Of a DNA stretch of 64,000 nt, positions 33,856 through 46,047 are shown in pieces (position 1 is the stretch's first letter; each line of letters starts with the position of its first letter). The notes under the pieces are model-generated. The model made no database searches, was not told where the DNA came from, and saw nothing but the letters and a program-made list of their open reading frames with translations. Made by a program: the position numbers and the translations under genes. This stretch comes from Kitagawia praeruptora (taxonomy: Eukaryota; Streptophyta; Magnoliopsida; Apiales; Apiaceae): positions 14,056,501 through 14,120,500 of the forward strand of contig CM075348.1 of the NCBI GenBank assembly GCA_037693485.1, given 5' to 3'.

Positions 33856-36770
33856 TGGTGTTGTTGTGTGTGATGAGTGAAGGTGGGGAGGTCGAGGATA
33901 AGAAAAAGAGAATGAGAGAGATGGGGGGTGTCGATGGTTCGTGTTGTTGTTAGTGGTGTCGAGAGAGAGTTAGACGGAGAGAGTGATGTTGTATTGGAGA
34001 GAGTGATTGTTGTTTTGTTGGTGATGTTGTACTGGATTGTTGGTGTTGGTGTTGGATTGTATTGGAAAAGAGATAGATGAGTTCAGAGAGAGTTCGAGAT
34101 CGAGAGGACGAAAGATTGAGAGGGAGAAGAGATAGAGAGAGAGCGACGGGGAGATGTGAGAGAGGAGAGATTGGAGGAAGGAAGGAGAGAGCAGAGAGAT
34201 GGAGAGGAGAGAGAGCAGGAGAGAGATTGGGAGAGAGAGAGAGAAGAGAGATCCGGAATGGAGAGAAACAGGGGAGTGGTGGTGGCGCGTAGTAGCGTGG
34301 CGCGTGGCAATGGTAGGGTGGAACCCACACCGAAGTTGAAGTGATAAAATATTAACGTAATGATAAAATGAATGGTTGATGTTAAAATCGGGATTTAATT
34401 ATTTGGTGTGTTATTTGAAATTTTGAGAAATGAATAGATTAAATAAAAATGGTTTAAATAATTAAACAGAGATAATTTGGTGATTTTGGACATAATTTAG
34501 AGATCTAAGAATTTGTCGATAAAAAGAGGAATAATTGTGAATAAATAGGATTAAAAACCCGTATTGTTTTAGAAGGTTTATAATTGCGTTTTCGGTTTAT
34601 TTTGATTAACCAGATCGGACCAGATTATTTAGAGGCTAAGATCGGATTATTATTAGATTACTTACGAGATTAAAAAAATGGGAGAGAAATTAGTTAGTGA
34701 GATTAATAATAATTATATATTTAAACGGAATAAAAATGGTTTGTTGAATTATTTTGTTTTGAGAATAAATAGAGATTAATTGTATTAAATGAGTGAATTT
34801 TAGAGAATTATAGCGAATTCATTAGAGCCTTTTAAATGAGAATTTTATTACAATTAAATAAAGTGGGATTTACGGATATTAAAATAGTATATATTTTTGA
34901 GATTTGATTCCTGAGTTCGAAGAAGGATTTATTTATCAGGGAATTGATTTTTCGTTATTTATCGAAGAGATTTTCAAGAGATATTTTATTATTAATATTC
35001 TTTATATTTAAATATAAATTATCGGATCGGGAATATTTTGATGAATCGCTCACGTATTTCTGGTTGCCATTTTTAGAGAATAATTTCCGAGCCGTTAAGC
35101 GAAGCCAAGTTCACGGGTAGAGTATAAATTTTATCTGCATTTATTGCACTTCGAGATCGAGGCAAGTTCAATCCTACCCTAAATCTTGGAATTTTCATAT
35201 TTCTATCCTTGTTAACTCATTAGTATTTATTTTCGAGCTATAAAATTGTGAGATTTATTTTGCTGCTTCTTATACTACAATTATTCTTTCGAACATTATT
35301 TTCTCGTTGCAATATGATTTTTCTGTTAAGAGTACTTTACTTGCGAATTATATTCCCTATAAGCATAGAAGAATTTCAATTGCTATCGGGTCGATCTCAT
35401 TAATTCGAGACGACTACTTGATTTGATTCAGTGGAACTAGTCTCATTTGTTCGAGCTAGTTAAATTAATTCTTTTCAGTTGAATTTATTGTACAAATTTG
35501 GCAATATTTATTGATTATCTTTTAGTTGGTTTATCTCTCGAATCAACAAATGAGAGTTAGAAAATTAGGATCATTAGAGTTTTACTCATTGATCAAGTGA
35601 AAAATATTCTATTTAACGTTCATCAATTGTGAGTATTATAAATATTCGAGTGGTAAGATTTGTTCAGTACAACTCAAAATATATCATTTTAAGACTAGTC
35701 TCACTATTTCGAGATGGTTGCCTTTATTGTCAAAGGGTTGGCATTTTGTTCGTGTCAACCAATAAAATATTATTATCATTGAGAGTTTGCATCAGTCCCT
35801 TGTTCGGATTGATGGCACAATTGAGTCAGACTGGCTGTCCGCCAGATTAACAAATATTTTCCTGAAAGAGTTATCTCAAGTTATCTGTTCATCAAATATT
35901 CGGGAATTCTGTGTTCTACTGGTCAATTTTGGGAAAGAGGCCCATTATAGAGAAAGAGAGACTTGTGTACCGTGATACGGACACGAGAATATTTAGGCAC
36001 TTGTTGCCATGGTTAAATTAATAACCCATTATGATGCTAGCATTCATACATATATATTATATTGTTGATATCGTATTGTAGCCGTGATCGGGCGAAGTGC
36101 GGTGTCATTGGAGGACGGTATTCTCGATCGGATAGTTGATCGCCCAACCGAGATACCGAGAGGTGGAAGACCAGTTTATTCTTAAATCATGAGTCATCAG
36201 AGTTATATCAGTTGAGACTTTCGAGTATTCTATTTTCGAGATGAGTATTGAGCCATCAGAGTTATATCAACTGAGACTTTCGAGTATTCTGTTTTCGAGA
36301 TGAGTATTGAATCAATGTCAAATGGTGATATCCGATGTTTAAAAATGTTGAGTATTCTCTTTCGGTAAATATTATTATATTTATACCCCGAGCAATGAAA
36401 GAACTTGTTGTGCACTATAGTTGCTCATTCTTGCTTTAAAACATTTTGTTCAGCTATCAAGATGGAAAGATGCGAGACGTCCAGCCAGGAATCCAAGGAA
36501 AAGGGAAAAGCTCCAGACTATGCTTACAAGAATTAGAATATCAAGCTGGAACCTTTATTTTCTACTTTTGTGAATTTATGTAAGATATTATTTTAAAATG
36601 TACTAAGACGTATTGTAATATTTTGTGAGACCGATCTTGGAACTGCAGAGTGGGACTTTTATGCTCCGTTGTATTAAATATTCCGCTTTATTACGCTAAC
36701 GTGTGCTGCAGGATATTGAGACAATGTGACGACCCGGATCCCCGATCAGGGCGGATTTGGGGGCGTTACA
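33856..36770 (+). repeat. Solo-LTR candidate, right part
   Basis: This continues from 25441 after removal of the copia element and one target copy. The first 450 bases are GA-rich (GAGAGA runs, 34080-34260); ORFs there on both strands are low-complexity artefacts. The rest is non-coding. A short direct repeat (CATCAGAGTTATATCA near 36196 and 36251) lies before the end. The last bases GGGGGCGTTACA are followed by CCAAT. Confidence 0.6.
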
Positions 36771-38330
36771 CCAATTAACCCCTAGATATGTATATACTAA
36801 CACCCTTGACACATATCTATGTTTAACATATCATTATTGACCCAAAAGTTCCAAGAACTTATCCACTTTTAAACTCCATCAAAGTTTCAGTGTTTTTCAC
36901 CATTTCCTTAACAATCACTCTCGATTGTAAAAATTCTCATAAATTATTAATTTCGAATTTTGACACAAAGTTAGTGGGTAATACTTCTCTGATCACCCTA
37001 CTATATCCTCCCAAAATTTCATAATTTTTAAAGATGTTTAAGTATGGTAATTATGGCCTCAAAGTTGACACAATTTAATTTTCTCGGTTTCCGAACGACT
37101 TTCACTAAAACTCACTTTTCTCCTAAACCGTTCATCTCGGCTACACTACTTTGTTTGCCATGAAATTTTGAACGAACCTTACACATGGAGTGGAGAAGCT
37201 ATGTTTAAAATTTGGTGATTTTATCATGGATATAAATGGAGATATGAATTTTTCTTTCATTGTTGGTCCTGCTGGGCAGTTTAGAGAGATTGATGTTTTC
37301 TTTGTTTTCTTTTGCTTTTCTTCTTTGATAATGACTTGTAATGCTTATCTATCCTTTGTTTAGCCAAGACTAATCCATTTTAATGTGTTGTTGGAAGCCT
37401 ATTGGTCCAAGTGTTGATAGTCAAGCACCTTACTCCACTTTTATTTGCATGGAAGTCCTTAGCTTTTAGCATATTGCATCCAACATCCTTAAAGTCTTAT
37501 AATTCTTCTACTTTGGTACTTCCCTTCTTAATCCACTTAAAATAAGCCCTTGAATGTGATTGGGCCAATGGTAAGGCCCATATCTTGTTATTGGTTTTAT
37601 ACTTGGGCCTTGTCCAAGAGTTTCTAGTTGTTGGATTCATTGAAGGATTTCTGTGATCGTCTTAGTGGTTTCCCCTCTGTAAACCTATTGTATACATATT
37701 ATCCTCTCCCACATTGTATTTTAAGGTGTTGGTGTAGTTCTAATCCTTAAACAAATATTAAATCCAATATCCTTGGTATATTCTTTTTATCTCAGAATTT
37801 GCTCTCCCGATTTCTCAAGCGTTATCAAACTAGTATGCATTCTCTTTGCTCTAGGATTATATTCTCAATCCTCTTTCCCTCTCATAATATATCCTCCCTT
37901 GGACTTCTAATATTTAATATCCTTAACCCATGATTCGTTCGCTTGATCGCTTAATCTCGTTATAAAGTCTCAGCAGTTTCTAAATTGTTTAACAATCTAA
38001 ATTCCTCTGGCATTCCCTTGACTTAATAATCCCCTGGTTTAACCTAATTTCACATGTTCCTCAAAGTATACACCTTTTTCATATTCCATACTCTTTAAGA
38101 TCCAATACAATAGTGCTCAATTGAAATCAAATATCTAAAAAATCTATACTCAGGAATTTCTGAAATCCGTCATCATTTCGAGTCACTCATTTTCATAGTA
38201 CAACGCTAATATGGTTTCTGATTATTCATTTTCTGTTTCACTTATAGGGTACCTACATACCATTTCCCTAAATCCTCAAAATCACTAATCATTTAAGCAC
38301 TGTAGCATTTCTAAAGTTAGGGTTATTACA
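36771..38330 (-). repeat. 5' LTR of the long-LTR element, second part
   Basis: It matches 17365-19595 of the sister LTR, beginning AATTAACCCCTAGATAT and ending GGTTATTACA. A block equivalent to about 17725-18405 is missing: the match jumps at CTCGGCTACACTACTTTG (37137), so a deletion of roughly 0.7 kb separates the two LTR copies. Confidence 0.85.
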
Positions 38331-38534
38331 GTCTTCCCCCCTTAAAAGGATTCCGTCCCGGAATCACGTTGAAAATATCGATGAATACCTTTCCCACATG
38401 ACACCTTCTAACTTCTACACTACTTCCTTTATCCTTTTTGCTCTTTCATAACATCTCTATCTTGTTTGCGCAAAAATACACCAACATCAACTTGCTTGTC
38501 ATTCATCAACATGCCATTTAGCTTATCAATAGCA
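38331..38534 (-). mobile_element. Truncated second interior of the long-LTR element
   Basis: It holds the polypurine tract and the last 200 bases of an interior, matching 19596-19799, on the outer side of the LTR. This does not fit a simple two-LTR insertion; it fits an LTR-interior-LTR-interior chain trimmed at this end. The match stops at ATCAATAGCA, then host repeat begins. Confidence 0.75.
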
Positions 38535-38757
38535 AAGTTTTTTTTATCAATGATTGCATACATAGACAATCCATTTGCTAAATGTTTTTTAATATGACCT
38601 CCATGTACCAAAGTTTTTATGTTTACATGTATTAATACTACACTAGAACATTTAATGATACATTTCTTGTAATCAATATAATTGCGTACATAGACAATTC
38701 ACTTGCTATATTTTTTTAATATTTATTTTCAAATTTATTCATAATGAAATTAATTAA
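38535..38757. repeat. Second copy of the host repeat at 15160-15380
   Basis: It contains ATCAATGATTGCATACATAG, ACCTCCATGTACCAAAG and the final ATGAAATTAATTAAAAT, the same as the left flank directly before the LTR. The sequence then continues GATAAGAACATG. Confidence 0.8.
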
Positions 38758-38952
38758 AATGATAAGAACATGTAAACTATTTTTAATTGAATGAATAACT
38801 GATTGAATGTAAGTGTATTTAATATAAAATTTTAAATATATAATTCATATTGTACACGAAATAAAATAAATTTTAATTTCTGATACATGCATATTAATAT
38901 TTTTATGTAAACACCAATTATAATATTTATTTATGTTTGTTACGTGGTACAG

Positions 38953-39605
38953 GTATGAATGAGCATTTCACCATGTCTACACGAACTGATTCCTTTCCCG
39001 TTTGGATTGTGGATTCGGGAAATTTTTCGGGTCAACATGAAATATTATATAATAAAAATTCGTGCGAAGGGAATGGGCTCGGGGATTAAGGTATCCCGGC
39101 ACGATCCCCGTTTTCGTTCCCTGACTGATTATCATATTTACAAAATAAAATATTTTTTTAAACATATATTTACTAGATTATTAAAGAGACTGAAAGTATG
39201 TGTATTTAATTTAAAATTTTAAATATATAGGCTTCGAATTCACATGATACACGAAATAACATAAATTCAAATTTTGATTTATGGTACGTGTATATTATTT
39301 TTATTTTGTAAAATTATAAATTATATTAGTTATCTATGTTTGTTATTCTCATAAGAAAATGAAACTAATTCACGTAGGACACGTATGGATGAGCATTTCA
39401 TCCTGTGACCTCGATCTGATCCATTTCCCGTTTTTCTTAGGTATTCGACAAATTTTTCGGGACAACCTGAAATATTATAGAAAAAAAATCGGAGGAAGGG
39501 ATCGGCCTCAGGGATTAAGGTATCCCATTCCGATCCCTGGTTTCGTTCCCCAAATGATTATCATATTTATGAAAAATAGTTTTTTAAAATATATGTTTAC
39601 TAGAT
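38953..39605. repeat. Tandem repeat of about 415 bp, two copies
   Basis: Copies at about 38953-39180 and 39371-39605 share GAGCATTTCA, TTTCCCGTTT, GGGATTAAGGTATCCC, CGATCCC and TTACTAGATTATTAAA. Related motifs (GGGGATCCTCGTTTCCCGTT, CGGGTTCAACGATTATGTTC) recur diverged at 39850-40130. Confidence 0.7.
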
Positions 39606-40130
39606 TATTAAAAATAATATAATTCAAAATTTCAAAATTTTTATAAACTTAGAATTTTTGATATAAAATTTAACAAAATAAAATTGAATATTAATACTAA
39701 ATTTCATCTTTTTTATAAAAATATTAATTCAAATCTCTATTTATAATATAATAATAATTTTATCACGATTTATCAAATTAATTTTATTATCTGATATATT
39801 CGAGAATATACACATTTTAAATAAAAAAATTAAGCATCTCCCATTTTTTGCGGGGATCCTCGTTTCCCGTTCGTGGTAAGAATCATGAAGCAAAATAATC
39901 CTCATTCGGGGATCGATACGGGTTCAACGATTATGTTCAAAATTGTAATTAAAGTAAATTAAAATCCACGATTTCTCGCGGGAATCCCTGTTTCCCTTTT
40001 GGGGCAAAAATCTAGGAATATAATGATCCTCGTTCAGAAATCGGGACGGGTTCAATGATTATGTTCGAATTCGATGAGTGTGACGCGTATAACACTACCC
40101 GATCCTGAATTGACCGACCTAATGCCCATC

Positions 40131-41093
40131 CCCAAGTATACATACAACATGAATTCGTTTATTGTTAAATTTGGACATATAGATACGAAATACACTCAAC
40201 TAAATACCAGCAAAAGAATAGGTACATCAATTTTTTTATCAACTTAAAAAAATGATAATACAACTAAATAGGGTACAATAAAATGTTAATCCAATTTGTT
40301 GACAAATATTAAACGAGTTTAATTGAAATTCAAAAAAATGATGTTAACAAAATACCATTCAAAAAATGTATACATGTTTAATGTGTGAGAGATATGACAA
40401 TTAACTATTTTATTATAATAGCACCTATTCAGCTCGTAAAGACAACAATAGTAATTTTATATAAACATGGAAACGCAGGTCAATGAGGGGTTGTCAAAGA
40501 TGAATGGGAGATGATTGGAGAGAGAAAAGACGAACAAACTTAAGGTTGTTAAAGACAAAAAGGAGGTGGTGGGGCAAGATAAATGTGCATATATGATGTC
40601 GAAGGAAAGAGCGAATCTTAGAGGTATAATGAGGTGGCTGGATAGTGATCGGAAAAAGGTTGAAGTGAGAGACACATGATTAGTAATAAATTGAAGTAGA
40701 TATGAGGTAGACATATGAGTAGAAGAGAAAATAGATATTCAAAAAATGTTGTGGCTAAGATTAAAAATAGTTAAAAGAACTACTATCGTGGTAATTCTTT
40801 TAGGATTTTACTGAAAAACATACTAAAGGACACTATTATCGTGATAATACTTAATAGCTAACGATTAACTCTTCTTGTATACTACTTTTATCGGTTATCC
40901 TTCTCACATTCAACAAACATCACTATAAATATGATCCTCGAAATTTAGAGTGTGCTAATAATTTGAATTTAGAACGATTATTAACAATTGATTCTTAGTA
41001 AACCGTTGCACATGAAAGGTAAAACACACTGACAAAAGAGGATATAACGAATTCCATCGCAAATTTGAAAAATATTTTATGAATTAAAATGTG
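40131..41093. other. AT-rich stretch before the Helitron end
   Basis: No coding or RNA signal found. The minus-strand ORF at 40457-40714 is serine/leucine-rich and shows no family trait. Confidence 0.5.
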
Positions 41094-41124
41094 GCCCGTG
41101 CCTTGCACGGGCTATCATGCTAGT
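41094..41124 (+). mobile_element. Helitron 3' terminus 1
   Basis: Stem GCCCGTGC (41094-41101), a 3-nt loop, GCACGGGC (41105-41112), seven bases, then CTAG (41120-41123) and T. This matches the consensus Helitron end: GC hairpin a few bases before CTRR, inserted before T. Confidence 0.85.
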
Positions 41125-41219
41125 ATATGGTTATATATTATCCATTAATTTTCATAAATACTTATTAACTAATCAATCACAATTTTAAATTTAAAATCAA
41201 TCACAATTATATAATTATA

Positions 41220-42860
41220 TATAGGCATATATGTTCTTTGTGCCTCTTTCTATGTATAGAGTCATTCCAAAATTGCGTATTTCTTAATTGATTTTAATAC
41301 ACAAATATAACATGCAATCAAAGTTGAATAAATCTACTATTAATGAATTAAAAAATTTAAAAATTTAAAAATATTTATCACACTATCCTAAATACACATT
41401 CAAAATTAAGGTTATATAAAATTTTAAATTAATCAATTTTATTTAAAAACCTAAATTCAAGCAATTAAAATATTAAAATGAATTTTAAATCAATTATCTT
41501 TAACATTTTACTTATAAGTAATTTTTAGTAATGCAATAATTAACGGGACAAACAAATTGATCTAACGATATATTTTAATTATTCAAAATAGTAAATATAT
41601 TCTTAAATAGTATTAAACATTATTTGGTGTATAAAGTATCAATAAAAATTAAATTCATTGTAAAGTCAAAGAAAATATTATTAGTGAATATTTACATATG
41701 TAATTGGTCAACTCAGCGCAATTTTTTTTTATAAATCACTATTTTTTATAGATAATTAATTCATCAATAAAATGGCATATGACATCTACAAAAATATACA
41801 AATTTTCAAATTTTCTTATAAATCAATATTTTTTATAGGTAATTAATTCATCAATAAATGTCATACAACATCTACAAAACTAATCAAGATTAGACAAACA
41901 CATGAAAATAGATCATATCAAGGTTTTTCTTCATTCAAACTACGATCGTTGATCAAATCTTAAATTGTGTACATTCCTCGCTTATGTCACTAAAATATAT
42001 AGCCTTTTTGGAGAGATTATCCTACAATTTATTATAATCGTGAGGAAATATTTATCTAATTTATCAAAACGTGTTCGAACAACCGACAATAACTGCGATT
42101 CTATACTATCTAAATCAATGAACCAATATAAGAAAATTCTATATATCTAAGAACCCGAATGTCGAAATAAAAGAACCTACTCTCATAAAGAGAAAGGACG
42201 AAACCCAATATATGGGTAGACAAAATCCACTAAAGGGGTACTAGACTTTCAAGAAAGAGATAAATTTATTGAAAAACAAAGTAAAATCAAGGAAAAGAAA
42301 CGGGAATTATCATTCACTAGGAGATAGTACAAAATCCAATATATCAGTAAAAAAAACCCACCAATTAAAGGCAAAATCAAAACAATTAATGGGGCTTATC
42401 ATCAACCAAAACGCTGATGTCAGCCCCTCAACTTTAGTTTAGTATTTTTTAGGAGAGGATGAGAGAGGGAAACGGCAACCGCCTTCATTATAAAATCACT
42501 ATTATTGATAATTAGATAGTTCGATACATATCAAATTATATATTTCTAATAAAAGGTGCCCTTTTTTATTTTGTATTCTTAAATTAAAGTAATAGTAATC
42601 AATTCCCAGATCCTAATCTAAGAGCAGACATATCGAATTTGCTTGGTTGGTTGATAATATTTATTTTTTAATATCAACAAAACCTTAAATATAGGTTAAA
42701 AAAACTTAAAAACTTGGTAGATAGATTTTAAACAAACAGAGATATTTAATATCATAAACAAAATTAAAAAAAAAAGAGTCCTACATTTTATGTACTATAA
42801 TCTTAGTTTTGGTTTGTACCATCTCAATGTTGTGTTCAATTATATAATAACATACTTATA
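41220..42860. repeat. Diverged repeat, copy 1 (copy 2 at 52010-53740)
   Basis: AT-rich block shared in order with 52010-53740: ATTATTTGGTGTATAAA, TTAGTGAATATTT, GATTCTATACTATCTAAATC, TGATGTCAGCCCCT (TGATATCAGCTCCT in copy 2) and ACTTTAGTTTAG. No ORF. It is probably the interior of a Helitron family. Confidence 0.7.
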
Positions 42861-44223
42861 TAACTTAGGCCGAGAGTAACATTACATGCATGCAACTATC
42901 ATAAATTTTTCTTTTTGTGTATTATTTTCGTTTCGTGTACGAATAAAAATCGTGTAGTTTAATATTGTTTTGTGTTCGAATTTTGGATACACAAAAAAAT
43001 TAGGGAAAATGAATTTTTTTTTTGTCACTGAACTATTGACCTTTTTGAAACCTACCACTCAACTATAAAATTTTCTTTTTTACTGACTAACGTTAGGTCC
43101 CGTTTTTTTTAGTCACTAAACTTAGGTTCAGATTTTGTTTTATTCATTAATCGAGGTCAAAAATACACTGTCTCTTTTATGTTGGGACCGGAAAAATTAT
43201 TCATTTAACAAGGTTATTCGTTTAACAAATATTAATCATTTATCGATATTTTACTATATCTTGAAAATCATAATAAGATAAAGTTTAATAAGATATAGGA
43301 AGATAAAATTGAATTTGAGAGGGATGTTAGAGTGAACAAGTCGATTGCAACTTTAATGCTTGAAAATGATGCATTAGAGAGGAAAACTTATCACTTAATA
43401 CATCATTAAGTTAGACTTTATCTTATTAAACTTTATCGATTTATTTTCAAGATAGTGTTTAACGCATACTTTATCTTATTAAATTTAATCAATTTATTTT
43501 CAAAATAAAGTTTAATGCATCATTTTTAAGTATTAAAGTTTAACAAATTGTACTCTATAATGCATCATTTTTAAGTATTAAATTTTCAATTGACTAGTTC
43601 ATTCCAAATCTAGGGTTAGTGAGTAAAAAAATGATAATTTACCGAAAATACTAGGTTTAAAGTTTCTATTTACAAAAATACCATCTTCTTTAATTAATTG
43701 CAATTTTACTAAACTAAGTTTCAAAATTGCAAAAATACTACAAATTTGGTCAACCCTTCCCCCCTCCCCCTTGTGCCCAGCCGACTTCAACACTTTTTTT
43801 TAAGGTGGGGTGATATTTTGGTTGCAACTGAATGCAACCACATTCAATTTGTTTTTTAAGGTGGGATGATTTTGGTGGATTTGGGTTGCAAGGCCCCTCC
43901 AGGGGAAATATTCAACTGAATGCAACCACATTCAAATTTTTTTTTTAAAAATGGCGGGGTGATTTTGGTGGATTTGGGTTGCAAGGCCCCGCCAGGGGCA
44001 ATATTCAACTTAATGCAACCACATCCAACTTTTTTTAAAAAAAATGGTGGGGTGATTTTGGTGGATTTGGGTTGCAAGGCCCCGTAGGGGCATATTCAAC
44101 TGAATGCAACTGAAAAACAAAAATTACATTCAGTTAGATGTAGTTGCAAATTTAGTTGCATGTGGTTGCAATAAGTTGCTGATTTCAAGTTCCATTTTTC
44201 AGTTGTCATTTTTGACCTCTTTT

Positions 44224-44228
<5 letters not shown>

Positions 44229-44283
<55 letters not shown>
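44229..44283. repeat. (TA)n microsatellite
   Basis: About 55 bases of TA, at the boundary between the long left arm and the inner fold-back element. Confidence 0.95.
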
Positions 44284-44285
<2 letters not shown>

Positions 44286-44660
44286 GGTACCCCAATACAA
44301 AAAATGCTTAAAATAATTGGCTCTATCCAACAAAAAAAATGTAAAATAAAAAAATAAAAAAAAATCATTGTTCACGTGATGACGTGGCAGTGGATTTCAC
44401 TGGTTAACGGTGCTTCGCACCTTCTTGTACGGCGCTTTGCGCCTTTATCATTCTAAAGTTGTAAGGAATGACAATCAATGGTAAAGGCAATAAACGATTG
44501 ACGGGTGTGTCGAGAGCCTTCGGCCCTCATGACTACCTAACTCATCCGTTTACTGTCTTAAATGCTTCGCATTTCCACGGCAAGATTTTTTTTTTTTTTG
44601 AAATTTTTTTTTTTTGGATAGAGCCAATTATTTTAAACATTTTTTGTGAAGGTACGCTTG
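44284..44660. mobile_element. Fold-back element related to 22649-23016
   Basis: Arms at 44284-44330 and 44614-44656 pair through AAAAAATGCTTAAAATAATT and GGCTCTATCCA. The arm pattern CCCAATACAAAAA... GGCTCTATCCA is the same as in the MITE at 22649-23016, as is a central GATGACGT motif. The middle differs: here it carries four small hairpins with GCTTCGC or GCTTTGC cores (44409-44421, 44431-44443, 44512-44528, 44560-44574). Poly-T tracts at 44587-44615 mirror the A-rich left arm. Confidence 0.75.
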
Positions 44661-44764
44661 GCGGAAACCTTAGAATAGATGAAATATAATTTATTTAGTG
44701 TAGGTTTCTAGTTTCTATTCTAAGGTTGGTTTGTATTTGAACGCTAGCCTATATATATATATAT

Positions 44765-46047
44765 GCAAATGCTCAAATGAGACCCCCCTTATAGTGAGAA
44801 CTGAGACCTTTCCATTTTATACTATATTACCCCAAAATCTAATCTAATCTAATTATAGTACGTACTGTGTCAATTTCCCAACCCCGACCCCCAGCCCAGC
44901 CCAGCCCAGCCTACTCCACCCCACCCCCACCCCTCATCCCCCATCAACACCGCATCGGAACTGGTCATCTTCTCCGGCGACCGGCACCACCTCCTTTTCT
45001 TTTGCTAGAGTATCCATGGAAGTCACTACCATCTTCCACCGTCGTTCTTCTCAATGATTCCAGCAAACTCATTTCATCATATATACATACCGTATCTATA
45101 TACACATGTATGCATACGTATATCTCCTCTCCATCTTCATCTCTCCTCCATCACTCTCGGCCATAAATGCATCGAAAATCGAAGTTCTTTTAAAAAACAA
45201 TCAGTGATTTTCAACCTCTCCATGGAAGTAATATACAAATCTGAAAGTTTTTAAGGAATTGCTTTCAACAAAATTTATTGATTTGTGCTAAAAGAATTAG
45301 TGATTTGCTTATAAATTTCAGTAATTTGAGTTTCATTTACGCTGGCCCCGCAGGGACACCATCTCTATCGTTCCTCCGGCGAGCTCCATGGTTCGATCTC
45401 CGTCCATGGTTCGATTTCCATCCGGTGAGCATGTGATTTATGATGAAGAAGAAAGTGGAGACTTGACTGAAAAATTCGTCATAAATCTTAAATGAGTAGG
45501 TGGTTAGTGGTGGTGGTGGGGGGGACCGGAGATGGTGGTGTTGTGACTTGTCTTGCTTCAGATCTGGATTTTTTTTGATGATTTATGCTCGAATATTTGA
45601 TTATTTGTATTGAATTTTTTGGTGATTTGCTTTGAATTTTTGGTGATTTTGGCCGAAAATTAGTGATTCTGTGGGTGATAGGAGTGGTGGTGATTTGGTG
45701 ATATGTGGTTTGTGGTGTGGTGGTTGTGGAGTGATGGTGGTTATGGTGTGATGGTGGTAACGACGGTGGTGATATGTTAGTGAGGGCGGTGATGTGAAGT
45801 TTCGGTGGTAGTGGTGGTAGCATGGTCGAAGGTGAGGTTGAATATGGTGGCAGCGTGGTTGATTGGAGGTGAATGTTGTTGTCGGAGGCTGGTGGTGCGG
45901 AGTGGTCGGGGGTGAGGTTGATTGAGCAGAGAATAAGCAGAGAAACAGGGGGAGAGGAGGATGCGCACCTTTTCGGTTATTGGGCTTTTTTAGGCGGCCC
46001 AATGTGCAGTTCTCACTATATTAGGGGTCTCACTAGAGTAGCCCTAT
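44765..46047. mobile_element. 1.3-kb TIR element carrying GC-rich, gene-like cargo
   Basis: The left end GCAAATGCTCAAATGAGACC then TATAGTGAGAACTGAGACC is matched, inverted, by the right end GGGCTACTCTAGTGAGACCCC then TATAGTGAGAACTG. TA repeats flank both sides. The interior is unusually GC-rich for this window, with CTCCGGCGA motifs at 44970 and 45376 and a purine-rich G/T strand at 45500-45960. Pro/His/Thr-rich ORFs on both strands (44867-45166, 45488-46002) lack any domain and look like low-complexity. The content may be captured from a gene's 5' region; source unknown. Confidence 0.6.

Larger units (their letters stand above)
13448..41124 (+). mobile_element. Candidate Helitron, heavily interrupted
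   Basis: The 5' end TCTATACTATTATATTAAAG follows an A, and the 3' end at 41094-41124 is a textbook Helitron terminus: an 8-bp GC stem GCCCGTGC/GCACGGGC with a 3-nt loop, seven bases, then CTAG before a T. Removing the nested material at 15381-38534 leaves about 4.5 kb, reasonable for a non-autonomous Helitron. No Rep/helicase is seen. Pairing these two ends is inference: the 3' hairpin is clear, the 5' end is a short AT-rich match next to a TCTA repeat. Confidence 0.4.

Noticed and set aside
34077..34344. Arg/Glu-rich ORFs on the plus strand and Ser/Leu-rich ORFs on the minus strand
   Set aside because: They come from a GAGAGA-rich tract of the solo LTR, open in several frames at once, without a conserved domain. 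The ORFs at 25081-25522 have the same origin.
38535..38540. Target duplication for the long-LTR element
   Set aside because: The five bases outside each edge (AAAAT on the left, AAGTT on the right) do not match, and the right edge is a truncated interior.
43856..44077. ORF with two to three repeats of a 30-residue block
   Set aside because: It is the translation of the 85-90-bp tandem unit in the left arm of the Mutator-like element, not a repeat protein.
45488..46002. His/Thr/Pro-rich ORFs
   Set aside because: Overlapping open frames on a G/T-rich strand, no domain and no start context; they lie in transposon cargo.
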